Positions 1 to 11,140 of a stretch of 64,000 nt of DNA are shown piece by piece (positions within the stretch are counted from its first letter, which is position 1; every line of letters begins with the position of its first letter). The notes under the pieces are model-generated. The model was not told the origin of the DNA. It saw only the letters and a list, made by a program, of their open reading frames with translations, and did no database searches. The translations under genes and the position numbers were made by a program. The stretch comes from Blasia pusilla (taxonomy: Eukaryota > Marchantiophyta > Marchantiopsida > Blasiales), in the NCBI GenBank assembly GCA_050084515.1, contig CM114272.1:44950001-45014000 (forward strand), in the 5' to 3' direction.

Positions 1-39
1 TCCACTGATTACAAGTCATGTCTCTAGCTTCTCCTCGTA

Positions 40-336
40 CTAACGTATGTGCTTCGCTTGTGTTCGCTTGAAGTCACGCAACAACTCTTGCGCGTGTTCC
101 AAATCCACCTCCGCAATCCAAGTCGCCTCCTTCACATGGTAGCCCTTCCATTTTACCAAGTATTCATACTTGTTGGCCCGACGCCTCGAACGTAAGATGG
201 TCTCCACCTCAAACTCCGGCTCTTCATCTACGATGACCGGGTGCGGTCTCACCACCTGTCTCCGCTCGAAACGTCCATTATCTTGAAGATATTTCTTCAA
301 CAATGACACATGAAAGGTCGGGTGAATCTTGAACAC
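40..336 (-). pseudogene. Chromovirus integrase C-terminus with chromodomain
   Basis: This 98-residue reading frame is the 3' end of pol. Its first residues (FKIHPTFHVSLLKKY) are the linker that follows the integrase core in chromoviruses. Then comes a chromodomain with the pattern EFEVETILRSRRR, YLVKWKGY, ATWIAEVDLEHA, which includes the aromatic and acidic positions typical of the fold. In this family the domain is thought to bind histone marks and steer integration. The same stretch recurs at 51087-51295 in copy 2. It is separated from the integrase core by a frame break, so the polyprotein is not continuous here. Confidence 0.9.
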
Positions 337-363
337 GTCCGTGACCTCAACGTATACACATCC

Positions 364-1667
364 TCAAACGGGTTTGCCACAATCACATACGGTCCAAAGA
401 TACTTGGCGGGATACCTTGCAGACAACTCTTTCGGAAGAGTGAGATTCTTTACACTCAACCACACTTGTTCTCCAATTTGGAATCGTACTTGGCGCCGAC
501 TCTTGTTAGCATGCTTAACGTACCTCCTTTGAGCCTTTGCAAGACTTCGCCTCGCGCGCTCTTCTTGTTCTCGCATCTCTACCAACAAACCTTCTGCCAT
601 CGCTTGTCGTGTTCGTGCCAATGTAGTACCCTTCGAAAGGGCTAGATCAAGAGGCCCTTCTAGCTCTCGTCCATTTGCCAGGAGAAACGGAGATTCTCCA
701 GTTGCAGAATGCTTGGTCGAGTTGTAGCAGTATTCCGCCATGCTCAGCCACCTGACCCAATCGCGTTGATTAGCACTGACATAATTCCTCAAGTACTGAT
801 TCACGATAGAGTTTACCTTTTCAGTCTGTCCATCCGTCTGTGGGTGGAAAGCCGTACTGAAACTCAGCTTGGTCTTAAACCTTCTAAACAAGTGCTTCCA
901 GAAAGCACAAGTAAACTTTGGATCCCGATCTGAAACAATGCTCCTCGGCAAACCATGAGCACGCCACCAGCTATCAAGGAATAGTTGCGCCGTCGTATAC
1001 GCCGTTGCTTGGAATCCACCGTCGGCACGAATCTCGCCAACTTGCTAAACCGATCAACAATCACAAGTATAGCGTTGTAGCCCCCAGATTCCGGAAAACT
1101 CGTGATGAAATCCATACTCACACTTTGCAAGGGTCCTTCGGGGATCGGCAAGGGATGCAACAAGCACTGTTTCTTATCATAAGAGACTCTATTCGCTTGG
1201 CAGGTCACACAGGTCTTCACATATTGAGCAACATCCTCCTTCATGTTGGGCCAAAAGAACCGCCGACCAACAGCTAGCGTAGATTTCTCTCCTTTATGTC
1301 CTGCCAAGGGTCCGTCGTGACATTCCGCTAACACCTTGGTTCGCATTCTGCCTTGCCCTACATAGATCCTACTCTGTTTGAACCTTAGTAAACCGTGCCT
1401 CAAACTTATGTTGGCCACCTTCTCACCTTGCTTCAACTTCCTCAGGTATTCCCTTGCTTGAGCATCCTTCATATATCCTTCACGAATCCTTCTCTCCAGA
1501 TCTGTTTCCTTAGGGAACATTGCTCTCAAGACCTGTGTCGTCGATGGCATGTGTTCCTCCTTGCGACTTAACGCATATGGAATCACATTATCTTTACCTG
1601 GCTTGTGGATCAACTCTACATCCATCAGCGCCAAGGTATCATGCCACCGCAGTTGTTTCGGTGTCAC
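364..1667 (-). pseudogene. Chromovirus integrase (two overlapping frames)
   Basis: Two minus-strand frames (864-1667 and 364-951) together make an integrase. The first holds the zinc-binding HHCC region (H-GPLAGH ... CVTCQANR) and the first catalytic Asp in SMDFITSFP. The second has the second Asp in SDRDPKF and the Glu region in FHPQTDGQTEKV. The core frame shifts near 900-950, after VDRFSKLARFV, so no single protein spans it. It lies downstream of RNase H and upstream of the chromodomain, the normal chromovirus order. Copy 2 carries the same region at about 51340-52620. Confidence 0.9.
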
Positions 1668-3578
1668 TCAATCCTGGGTCTCAAAATACTTGAGTGATAT
1701 ATTATCGGTGAATACTCGAGTCCTGTGGAGCCCTAGATAATGCCGCCACTTCCTCAAGCAATGTACCACCGCGAATAACTCTTTCTTGTGAGTAGGCCAT
1801 CTCCTTTCAGTGTCGCTAAGCTTCTTGCTCTCATATGCCACCGGTCTCCCTTCTTGCACCAACATTCCTGCAACCGCGAAATCACTAGCATCGGTATGCA
1901 CTTCGAACGGTTTGTCAAACTCCGGCAACTTTAACACTGGTTCCTGCGATAGAATCTGCTTCACTCGGTTGAATGCCTCATTAACTTCCTGGGTCCAAGT
2001 CGTGTTGGCAAACTTTGCTGTCCAATACGTGAGAGGTCTCGCAATTCCCGAAAAGTTTTTCACATAAATACGATAAAATTGCACCGCACCTATGAACCTC
2101 CTCATCCCCTTTACAGTGGATGGGGATTCCCACTCGGAAATTTCCTTTACCTTTTCCATGTCTGGACTGACGCCATCTGCACTGACCACGTGACCCAAGA
2201 ATTTGATCTTACTCAAACCAAATTCGCTCTTCTCTACATTCGCATACAGCTGATTTGCCCTTAGCTTAGACAAGACCGCTCTCACATGCCGAACGTGCTC
2301 CTCTAGTGACTTTGAATAGATAAGTATGTCATCGATATAGATGATAACATACTCATCCATTTCCTTGTGAAAAATGGAGTTCATCAATGTGGTGAACGTC
2401 GGAGGCGCGTTACATAGACCGAAAGGCATCACTACAAACTCAAAGGAACCGTATCTCGTCTTGCACGCAGTCTTCTCCACATCTGCCTCGGCAATCCGAA
2501 TCTGGTAATAAAATGACTTCAAGTCAATCCTATTGAAATATCTCGCGCCTGCCAGCCTATCAAAGAGATCATCTATCCTTGGAAGAGGATAATTGTTCCG
2601 AACCGTCACTTTGTTCAGTGCACGGTAATCAACACACAGCCTCATCTTTCCATCCTTCTTCTTTACAAAGAGAACAGGTGCTCCATAAGGTGACTTGCTA
2701 GTCCTAATGTAACCCTTTTCCAAGAGCTCACTTAACTGCTTTTTCAACTCAAGAAGTTCCTCCTGATTCAACCTATATGGTGCTTTTGAAGGCGGTTGGG
2801 AACCGAGTATGATCTCTATCTTATGATCTACGGCTCTATGCGGCGGCAATTCAGTCGGAAGCTCATTTGTCAAGACATCCTCAAACTCCTTGACCACTTC
2901 TTGGAGTGGTTCTGGGATTCCCCTTGAAGCAGCGTCCTGATCTCTGCGTCTACTGCTTGTAGCCTCCTCCACTTGTTTCATCAAGCAGAGAAATCCATCC
3001 TCCAACTCAGTCATGCTCCTCCTTGTGATCGAGTTCACCAACTCCATCTTCGCTGGAACCTCACGGACCAACCGCACTTGTAACCGTTTGCCTTTTAGCA
3101 AGACGCTCAACCTCAATGGTCGGAATCTTAACTCCACCTCATACGCATCTAGGAATGTATTCCCCAAAACTCCGTCAATGCCGTCCATTTCGCATACAGT
3201 GAAATTCTCCTTCAACTCGAATACCCCGCATCCTACTGTCAAACCCAAGACCAAATCAGAAGTCCGATGAGACTTGCCTCCTGCAAATCCCACTTGAATG
3301 GGCTCGTCCGCCTTAGAGGTAGACAGCCCCAGTTCCTTCACGATCCTCGGGCTTAGGAAGGAGTGCAAAGCACATGTATCCACGAGCAACAACACATCGC
3401 GATCAGAAATCTTGGACCTTAGGTACACCAAATTGTGCGTCCTCTTGGTGACTTGAAGGGACGTCTCGATATCGCCCGCCAACAGATGCTTAGCAGCAAA
3501 CGCAATCATACTCCCATTACTAACCTTCGGTTTGAACACCCTTTCGACAGTGCCCCGGTTCGCCCACGGTTGTAGCAT
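1668..3578 (-). pseudogene. Chromovirus protease, reverse transcriptase and RNase H
   Basis: A 636-residue open frame. Near its start is a retropepsin-like segment, LLLVDTCALHSFLSP, where the family has Asp-Thr-Gly; here the Gly codon reads Cys, which should inactivate the protease. Next is a complete reverse transcriptase with [40 protein letters not shown] and the catalytic YIDDIL. RNase H follows, with VHTDASDFAVAGML and the end of the domain at FTDN. The frame ends at a stop at 1668, right before the integrase frame. Long uninterrupted coding suggests recent insertion. Confidence 0.93.
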
Positions 3579-4576
3579 ACGACCTTGCCGTTTCTATCTT
3601 TGAGTGTTGTCCTCCTTTCGGCTTCGCATGAAGTTCCACTCGTTTTGCTGCCGGGGCAGACGACTCTCCTGGTTCGTGTTGGCCCCCACTCCAGCCTCTT
3701 TTGAACGCCTCCTTATTTTTCGACTTCTTCGAAAAAACTTTTGACTCGAAGGGTTTCTGGGTTTGGACCTCATCGTCCCCAATCCGCTCCGCTAGCTTCA
3801 GAAGGTCTGCGCAGGTCTCTGGCAACGTCGGCATTTGGTAAAGGGCCTTCTCAGCGCTCGGCTTGAGTCCACTAATGAAGATAGCCTTCTTCGCGTGCTC
3901 ATCCATCTTCGGACTAGAATTCAGTTTCGCACTAAACTCCCTCACATACGCGCTTAAGGAACCACTCTGCCGCATCCGCACGCATTCCACCGTGTCACGC
4001 AACCCTTGGTACTCCGGAGTGAACCGATCCCCAATCAACTCCTTGAACTCCTCCCAACTCAGAGGTGACTCGCCGCCCAGATATTCCTCTCGTTGAGCGG
4101 TCCACCATTGTAGAGCATGATCCTTCAGGAAAGTAACGGCTACCGTCACCTTGTCCTGCTCAGCAGCCCTCTACGCCTCGAAGTACAGTTCCAGTTCTGT
4201 AAGGAAATCCTTCACTTTCCGCGAGCGCCCCACTCCTAGTAAATGGTGTGGGCAGGTTCGTCTTGTAGAGCTTTTTGCCCGCACTCGGGTTTCGAGTGGC
4301 CTCTTACTCTGCAATCCGCTTGCTTTGCTGGGACATCTGCTCCACCAACACCTTCAACAAGTCCAACGTCTGGCTCGACTCCGTCCTTTCCCTTGAGTTT
4401 GGGCCCACTGGCCCCGCGGAAGGAGTTGCCACTGGGACGTCCTCACGACTGGCGTTCAGCTCTTCGGGAGTCTCCGTCTCCTCTATAGCTTCACGGTCCG
4501 GCATTGGTTCCTCTCTCGGTTCACGTCGCTTGATTCGGCGCTTCTTGGGTTGTTCTCCCTCGATCGCCATCTCCAA
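3520..4576 (-). pseudogene. Chromovirus gag
   Basis: Frames 4304-4576 and 3520-4149 give a gag protein. The N-terminal part is charged and has EQMSQQSKRIAE. The second frame carries the retrotransposon gag core (LQWWTAQREEYLGG, WEEFKELIGDRFTPEY, FSAKLNSSPKMDEHAKKAIFISGLKP). At its C-terminus a single CCHC knuckle can be traced (GEPGHCRKG), but the frame slips inside it, so two zinc ligands fall in another frame. A gap of about 150 bases between the two parts also needs a frameshift. The region is upstream of protease as expected. Confidence 0.85.
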
Positions 4577-4705
4577 GCCAACTCACTCAGATCTCCTCCT
4601 CGTTTCTTGCGTCCCTCCTCGAGCGTCCGAGTCTAGCCGCTACCTTGTAATTTCCCAAGCGTCCGGCTGATCCCACGACCCCAAGTTCTCGCTCACCAAG
4701 GATAA

Positions 4706-4717
4706 GCTCTGATACCA
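4706..4717 (-). promoter_or_regulatory. Primer binding site (initiator tRNA-Met type)
   Basis: On the minus strand the bases read TGGTATCAGAGC, the complement of the 3' end of initiator methionine tRNA used by most plant LTR retrotransposons. It lies two bases inside the LTR edge at 4720, the usual spacing. This fixes 4720-5722 as the 5' LTR of a minus-strand element. Confidence 0.93.
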
Positions 4718-4719
4718 CT

Positions 4720-5722
4720 TGTCGCGCCCCTACTCTCGTTGAACGTCAATCTTTAGTGTTGCGGAAGCGTGCGTTCAGTAGGTCACGAACTCATCGCCAA
4801 TCTTCACCCAAACACGCACTCTCGTTAGTCGGGTCTGGGCCAACCGGCGTTCCAACCCACCGAGTCCTCGACTCGGCGTCTCATCAAGCTCAACCTTCCT
4901 TAGTTCCTAGCTTCCAAAACATGGCAAGTCCTTCAAGACTTGGAACAGACTTCCTGGTTAGTCCAGGGATCTGAAACGGCACTTGCACGCCTAGCGATCC
5001 CAACTGTTCAACGGTCCTTGTGTGAGTTCCGAACCGAGACCCAAGTAATTGAGTCTCGGCGTGAAATCCAAGAGGGATGTCTAAAATCGCCTCAATGGAC
5101 TTGGTGCAGGTTTTCCAACCCAACGCCCAAACTCGCGTTCCGTTCCATGCCCTTGAGCCGCCCCGCGGCTCCCAAAGTGGGGTTTGGATTCCAAGCACTC
5201 TCGGAGACCTTCCCCCTTACTAGTACTTCTGGGGTTCTCCAATAACCCCTCCCCTTTGGGAAAAGAGGTTCGGGCCCTTCATTGTGGCCCTCAACCCGAC
5301 TCCACTTACAGTCGTTTTCGGGTCGTATCTCGGCCGCTGCTTATGCGTTTGCAACGATCTTTAATGCGTTTGGACCGGCTCTCCATAAGCTTTCCAACGC
5401 ACCCTTATTTGCTCCAAACGCATCTTGGCGCTAAAAGTTATGGCCATAAATACAGTCGGAAACTCTCAAACGCAAGTGGCGTTCCAAATCCGGATCTTTC
5501 CTTTGGCAACCCACTTCCTAGACTCGACTTCTTTCAAGTCTCATTCCGCGTTTGGTCCAGGTTTTTGAGTCGCGAACATCACATCTGAAACGCGACTTCT
5601 TGCTCGCGTCTCGTCTCTTGTCTCCTCTTTGAGACAACTCCAACGCGCAAACCATCTTAGCGTGAGCCCGCTAATGTTCCGATGTTCCGCTTGGCACTTG
5701 TTTGGTCATGAGGATCGCGAGA
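4720..5722 (-). repeat. 5' LTR of chromovirus copy 1
   Basis: About 1.0 kb, starting TGTCGCGCCC on the plus strand and ending in a slightly altered GTCGCGA-GA instead of the GTCGCGACA seen in three other copies of this LTR (49385-50419, 54112-55133 inverted, 61982-63009). It abuts the primer binding site on the left and copia coding sequence on the right. Apparent reading frames inside are non-coding. Confidence 0.9.
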
Positions 5723-7620
5723 ATCTTTATGGGATACAGTGATGAGTCTAAAGCTTATCGCCTATGGTATCCGGAGGCAAAGAAGATGCTTATGAGTCGT
5801 GATGTGGTGTTCCAGGAAGAGCCTCGTCAAGTGGCGGATATCAGTGGTCCGTCCACATTATCATCAAACGAAGAGATAACCCACCGGAGCACACCACCAA
5901 TGTTTACACGAGATCATCAAGAAGAAGAATTTGGTGATGATTACAAAGAGCATCCTACTCTTCCACTACGATCGTCATACCCTAAGTGGATAAAGTAGCT
6001 CTTGGATGGTAAGGATCCACCAACAAATGATGAAGTTGTTACACATCCAAGGAGATCCAAGTGACTAGAGGAGCACAATAGAACTTCCGCACATCTCATC
6101 AACATGACCTTGATGACAAAGGTCTTGAAGGTGGAAGAGCCATCATGCTCGGATGAGGCCCTTGCTCATCCTCAATGCAGAGAGGCCATGCAGATGGAGA
6201 TGGACGCTATTCAGAGAAATGAAACTTGGACTTTGGTTGAGAAGCTAAAGGACAGGAAGATAATACGCACCAAGTGGGTGTACAAGACCAAGTACAAGTC
6301 GGACGGTACATTGGATAAATTCAAAGCGAGGTTGGTTGCACAAGGATGCTCACAAATCAAAGGTTTTGACTACTATGAGACTTTTGCTCCTACTGCAAGG
6401 ATGACAACCATTCGAATTGTTCTAGCGGTTGCAGGAACAAGACGTTGGCATGTATACCAATACGATGTGAAGTGTGCCTTTTTAAACGGAAGTCTCAAGG
6501 AGGAGGTGTATGTATCTGAACCACCAGGTTTTGAGACACTCGGATTAGTAGAGAAAGTGTGTTTGCTTCATCGAGCATTGTATGGGTTGAAGCAAGCCCC
6601 AAGGGTATGGTATCAACGAATAGATACATACTTCCAAGAGAAGGGCCTCATCAAGAGTCTGTCAGAAGAAAATTTGTATGTGTTTTGCGAAGATGGGATA
6701 TATATGTTAATAGTCCTGTATATGGATGATCTTATCATCACAAGAGACCACAGTAAGAAAATAAAGGAAATGAAGGGAATGTTGAAATCCGAGTTTGAAA
6801 TGTCAGATTTAGGTCTTTTGCACTACTTTATAGGGCTGGAGATTTGGCAACACTCAGACTCTATTTTTCTCTCTCAGCAAAAGTATGCTTGAGAAATCTT
6901 AAAGGCATTCGGGATGACCGAGTGTAAGGCAGTGGTCTCGCCAATGGAGGTAGAGTTGAAACTCTTGATGGAGGATGTTTCACCATTGGTAGAAACAAAG
7001 TTGTATAGAAAGTTTGGAGGCAGTTTGATTTTTTGTGTAACACTAGACCAGACATTAGCTTCGCTGTGGGAGTATTGAGTAGGTTCTTAACTAAGCCTCG
7101 TGAGAACCATTGGAAGGCAGGGATGCGTGTGTTGAAGTATATCAAAGGCACTATCGAGTACGGCATCACCTATGGAGCAAGGACAGAAATGACAAGTTTT
7201 TGTGACTTGGATTGGGCAGGAGATTCAGATTCTTGAAGATTAGTTTCGGGTTATTGCTTCTTGGTAGGATCAGGTGTGGTGTCATGGGTCAGCAAGAAGC
7301 AATCTATAGTGGCTCTTTCTTCTACTGAGGCAGAGTACAAGGCGGCTTGTTATGCTTCTTGTGAAGCAATATGGTTGAGATGGATATTGGAGGACATAGG
7401 AGAAGCACCAGAAAGTGCTACTGTAATGTGGTGTGAAAATCAAAGTTGCAGTGCCATAGCACATAATCTTGTGTTTCATGCTCGTACGAAGCACATAGAG
7501 ATCCAGTATCATTTTGTTCCTGAATTGATCGAGAGAGAGGTTTTGAAGTTAGTCTATTCTTCAATAGAGGATAACCGTGAAGACATCTTCACGAAAGCTT
7601 TGAGCGCAGATCACCTTTAG
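5723..7620 (+). pseudogene. Copia pol: integrase C-terminus, reverse transcriptase, RNase H
   Basis: Four frames are joined by stops or shifts. 5702-5998 holds the post-integrase block (FMGYSDESKAYRLW, SRDVVFQEE). 6104-6892 is the copia reverse transcriptase, with WTLVEKLKDRKIIRTKWVYK, DVKCAFLNGSL, LYGLKQAPRVWYQ and the catalytic YMDDL. 7033-7236 and 7261-7620 hold the region up to RNase H, with TRPDISFAVGVLSRF, SWVSKKQSIVALSSTEAEY and a C-terminus with KHIEIQYHFVPE and DIFTKAL. All are standard copia signatures in the right order. An in-frame stop before RLVSGYCF and another after the AEYKAA block's upstream part interrupt translation. Confidence 0.92.
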
Positions 7621-7678
7621 CGACATCTGAAGGGTCTTGGCATAGGTCCAAGACAGTAGTCTACATGAGAGTGGATAT

Positions 7679-7686
7679 TGAGGGGG
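7679..7686 (+). promoter_or_regulatory. Polypurine tract of copia element
   Basis: The run GAGGGGGG follows the end of pol by about 60 bases, where copia elements keep the plus-strand primer. It marks the probable start of the 3' LTR at 7687. Confidence 0.7.
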
Positions 7687-8072
7687 GTTTTTGGATTCTC
7701 AACATCCAATTCTCTGAGCACCATTAATCTTATCGGCCCCCTTTGTATGAGGACAAGCCTAGATTGATGGTTCTGACTTAGACGTCGAAGGATTCATAGT
7801 AATATGGCGTAGGTGGTCTACGGAGTAATATTACTAGGATTATCAAGAAAATTTTCTATTAATAGAAACGAAGAAAAATAGGTAAAAACCCTAGTTTCCC
7901 GAGCAGTGAAATAGTCAGGAGCCGCAGCGGTAACGCATTCTTGTATGTCGAGTTATCTCCATGTTCAGGTTCCATCGAAGCTCTTCTGTGAGCGCATGGA
8001 CAGACTAGGCCACTTTGTATCTCCAAGTTTTTTAAAGACTTCAGTGATTTCATCACTTTCTATTTTCTCACA
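7687..8072 (+). repeat. Probable copia 3' LTR
   Basis: The stretch after the purine tract ends at TTCTCACA (8072), followed by AT-rich Helitron flank. No second copy is present in the window to confirm the ends, so the borders are inferred only from the purine tract and the terminal CA. The expected initial TG is not perfect (TTTTTGG). Confidence 0.5.
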
Positions 8073-8223
8073 AGACTAACTATTAAAATTGGTATTTTTC
8101 CATTCTTATTCCCCTACCTACGAGGATATTTCACTAGAAAAACAACATTCAATGAGTATATATGTGTCTGAATACGACAGCTATTTACAATTTTAACTCT
8201 TTAGAAACCATAAATTCTTTGTT

Positions 8224-9149
8224 ATGCACCAATTAAGACAAGCTAGAGCTACTAAAAAAAACCATCTTGACTTCACCAAAGAGCAATTGTATTCTTGTTT
8301 ATCCAAACATAGTTTCACCTCACAAATTCTAGGGAGTCCTTCTTTGCACAAGCGACACCTTTGGTACCTTAAGGCAATGGTAAAAAAATGGGGGATGCCG
8401 AGTTTTTTCCTCACCCTTACTTCAGATGAGGTATACGACAGTAGATGGCCAGAAATTGATGACATAGAGTCCATTGTGAAAAAACTAAATCCTACCTTTA
8501 CATGGAGAGATGCTTCTATACAATGTGATGTTCTATTTCATACTTGTCTTAAGATATTTCTTCGTAACTATATTCTTGGTGGGCCTTAAATTCTTGGTCT
8601 TGTCCAAAACTATCTTATAAGATACGAGCTTCAGAATAGAGGTAGTGTTCACGCCCACATTATTTTATGATCCATACTCTAGACGTAGATCAAACCACAA
8701 ATGAAATCTCTTGTTATGTTCCTTTTTCACAGTTTGTAACTCCACCTCATCAAGTTCATTTTGATGAACTATCAATCCTCCACCATTATGTTGTAATTGA
8801 ACAGATTTACATGTGTAAGACGGATGTTTGCATCATGGGAAGAACAACAAACCACCCACCCTACTGCCGGATGGGATTTCCTTTCTCACCCACCAATCAG
8901 CTAAATGCATGTATAGACCCTCTTACCTTGAGATGGATGTATTACAGACCTAGACACCACCACATAAACATTATACCCTACCATCCCACTATTGTTTTAC
9001 TTTGGGGAGCCGATATGAACCTACAACGTGTAACAAACGTCCAATGGTTTATTTACCTTCTGAAGTATATACTCAAATTCAGAGCCCCAAGGCTATTTGA
9101 ATATAACTTCAGAGTGTGCAAGACAACTTGGACTCAATGGCCTAGATGA
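8224..9149 (+). pseudogene. Helitron Rep (HUH endonuclease) part
   Basis: The first frame (8224-8589) has the Helitron N-terminal domain, LWYLKAMVKKWGMPSFFLTLTSDE, with the WPEI block. The second (8667-9149) begins with the IHTLDVD block, then a Cys cluster (YMCKTDVCIMGR ... PYCRMGFPF) and the segment YYRPRHHHINIIPYHP ending in LLLWGADMNLQRVT. These match conserved Rep motifs of plant Helitrons; LLKYILK is the area of the catalytic tyrosines, where the two-Tyr pattern is only partly visible. A stop between the frames at about 8588 and another at 9149 break the protein. Confidence 0.82.
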
Positions 9150-9467
9150 GTTGAGACTCAAACTCATGTCGAGATTAGTATGAAACAGATCGGTATCCTG
9201 AACTGAAGTTGCCTTAACAACTCTGAAAGTACCTATAATATAGAGGTTTCAAGGTGTCACTTATATTGATTCTAATCCAACGAGTTGTCGAACGACACTT
9301 TACAAAAGCTCTATAACTCTCAGTATCTATCCCATCATACTGTATTGTCACTGATCGGACTGCCTTTCTCAACTAACTTCATTTAGTTCTGGACAACACA
9401 CGAGGCATTTAAGACTAAACAAAAAAATAGTAACAACCTTATTGCCACAGACTATGTTGGAAGCTTT

Positions 9468-11140
9468 GTGTACAGTACTGATCGACTAGTGAGATTCACT
9501 GAACACCATCCTTTGCATCAGTGGAATGAGTTCTTTTATTCTATGCTACTAGCACATATCAGCTTAAGGTCAGAGGATGAGTTAAGAAGCTCATTGTCAT
9601 GGACCTGGTCATACCTTCATGAATGCATACATGGGGGTATTTTCATAGATACAGACTCCATTGTTGAAGAGATAAGAAAGTGTGTTGTGTCGAATCTATG
9701 GAGCGAGGTGCATGCAAGCAAAACTATCTCCAAAGCTCTAGATGTTCTTGTGCCAAACCTAGACTTTGGGATATTCCCCACTATGTATACTTCTGAAACA
9801 CAACACAATCATGATATCAATCATGACCATCTTTTGACAACCTCTGATACACTCTGTCTTGATGTTCTTGCAACCGCACAACTTTCCTTATTTCATCAGC
9901 TTCAGTCGACAAAAATAGACCTTGTCTTGATCAGTGGGCCACCAAGATGCGGAAAAACTTTTTTTTTTATCAATTCATTCGTAGATTTTGGGAGTCTATT
10001 TTTGTCAAGTTATTATTGACTGCCACCACTACGATTGCTATTGTCCGTCTTCATTCATCTGCTACAACTGTCCACTTGGCCTTTGCAATTCCAGTAAAAG
10101 GAGATTTTCCCAACCTCAATGCAACCTCTGTTTAGTACACCACACTTCGTAATGCCAACGCGATCGTGATCGATGAGTGCTCCATGTTGACTCCAAGGTT
10201 GTTGCAAATTATTGCAATGAGACTTTATCAAGTCTCTATACATCCAACCTCTAATCCTTTTTCAAAAAAGTTAATAATCCTTGTTGGTGATCTCTGTCAA
10301 CTGCCACCAGTGTGTCGTCATGACTCTGCGAGGTTGTGCATGTTATGTCATATTTCATCATCTCCCTTCTTTCCTACACTCCCCAAGTACAACCTCAGGA
10401 TTGAGACACAGTTATGATTCCCCATTTCTACAAATTCCTCTGTAATGTCAAAGCAACTTTGTCTACTCAAATTGATGTAGACCAGTGTCTTGGAAACTAT
10501 TTTTTTGATGAATACTCTACCACTGACTTCCTCGATGAACATACACAAACAATTTTTTCTCACTGTTGCGACGAACATCTTTTCAATCTCATCACAATCA
10601 AGAGATTGTTTGGTGATGCTGACATGATTCTTGTCCCAATCGAATGCAGATCCATAATTTCAATAGTGGGTTCATGATCAAGAATTCCATCAGCTCCAGT
10701 TTATTGCAATTGGATGCAAGGTCATGCTCACTAGCAATATTGACATATCCATAGATGCTGTCAATGGAGCATTTGCCTTTGTTCTAGACTATTTTTTGTT
10801 TCCGGTTAGATGAAAACAATAATTGTTAGGCTGCAGTCCAAGAGCAAAGTTATCCGCATAACGAGGACGAATTTCTCTACTCTCACACATGGGCCTGGCC
10901 AAAAATATTTAAAAAAAAACGTTTCCTCTCATTCTTGCTTATATAATGACGGCTCACAAAAGTCGAGTCATGATAGTGGATACAAAGTTCCTCCTTATAA
11001 GAAAAGCAACATTTGTTCCTAGTCTTGTTTACGTAATGCTCTCTACGGTGAAAACAAGAGAGAACCTCCGAATCCTTGGATCAATCTGCCCATTGGACTT
11101 ACGTGTTTTTGGCCAGGGGAATATAGATATAATCTAGCTA
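9468..11140 (+). pseudogene. Helitron PIF1-type helicase part
   Basis: Frames 9468-10019, 9947-10417 and 10414-11137 read as a PIF1 helicase in pieces. Walker A is ISGPPRCGKTFF (the usual Gly-Cys-Gly-Lys has Arg in place of the first Gly), Walker B is IVIDECSML at about 10160, followed by ILVGDLCQLPPV. Further on are the LVPIECRS region and the final block MTAHKSRV ... SLVYVMLSTVKTRENLRIL, the helicase motif V/VI area. At least three frameshifts separate these. They follow the Rep domain on the same strand, as in an autonomous Helitron. Confidence 0.85.

Larger units (their letters stand above)
1..5722 (-). mobile_element. Ty3/gypsy chromovirus, copy 1 (3' side cut by window start)
   Basis: A minus-strand LTR retrotransposon reading, from right to left, LTR (4720-5722), primer binding site, gag, protease, reverse transcriptase, RNase H, integrase and chromodomain. 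The left end lies outside the window: position 1 matches position 51072 in the second copy, so roughly 0.65 kb of 3' untranslated sequence and the 3' LTR are expected just upstream. Reading frames are long but broken by a few frameshifts, so it is a fairly young but probably non-autonomous copy. It sits inside a copia element, whose coding sequence resumes at 5723. The chromodomain places it among chromoviruses, which in plants integrate into heterochromatin. Confidence 0.92.
5723..8072 (+). mobile_element. Ty1/copia element, 3' half, interrupted by chromovirus
   Basis: Copia pol starts abruptly at the chromovirus LTR, in the block just after the integrase core (IFMGYSDESKAYRLW), and runs through reverse transcriptase and RNase H to a purine tract and a probable LTR. 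The missing gag, protease and integrase should lie left of the window, beyond the other end of the inserted chromovirus. Stops at about 5997, 6890 and 7236 and a frame change make it non-functional. Confidence 0.88.
8190..11140 (+). mobile_element. Autonomous Helitron remnant (Rep-helicase)
   Basis: A decayed RepHel gene, AT-richer than the gypsy elements around it. The order is: Helitron-like N domain (KKWGMPSFFLTLTSDE, WPEI), Rep domain with a Cys/His cluster and HHHINIIPYHPT, then a PIF1-family helicase with Walker A and B. It has stops and shifts throughout. I could not locate the TC start or the CTRR hairpin end, so the borders are those of the coding remains only. Confidence 0.85.

Noticed and set aside
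5184-5588. A 134-residue frame in the chromovirus LTR, repeated at 49741-50226 and 54246-54650
   Set aside because: It recurs only because the LTR recurs; it has no start context or domain, and the other frames are equally open.
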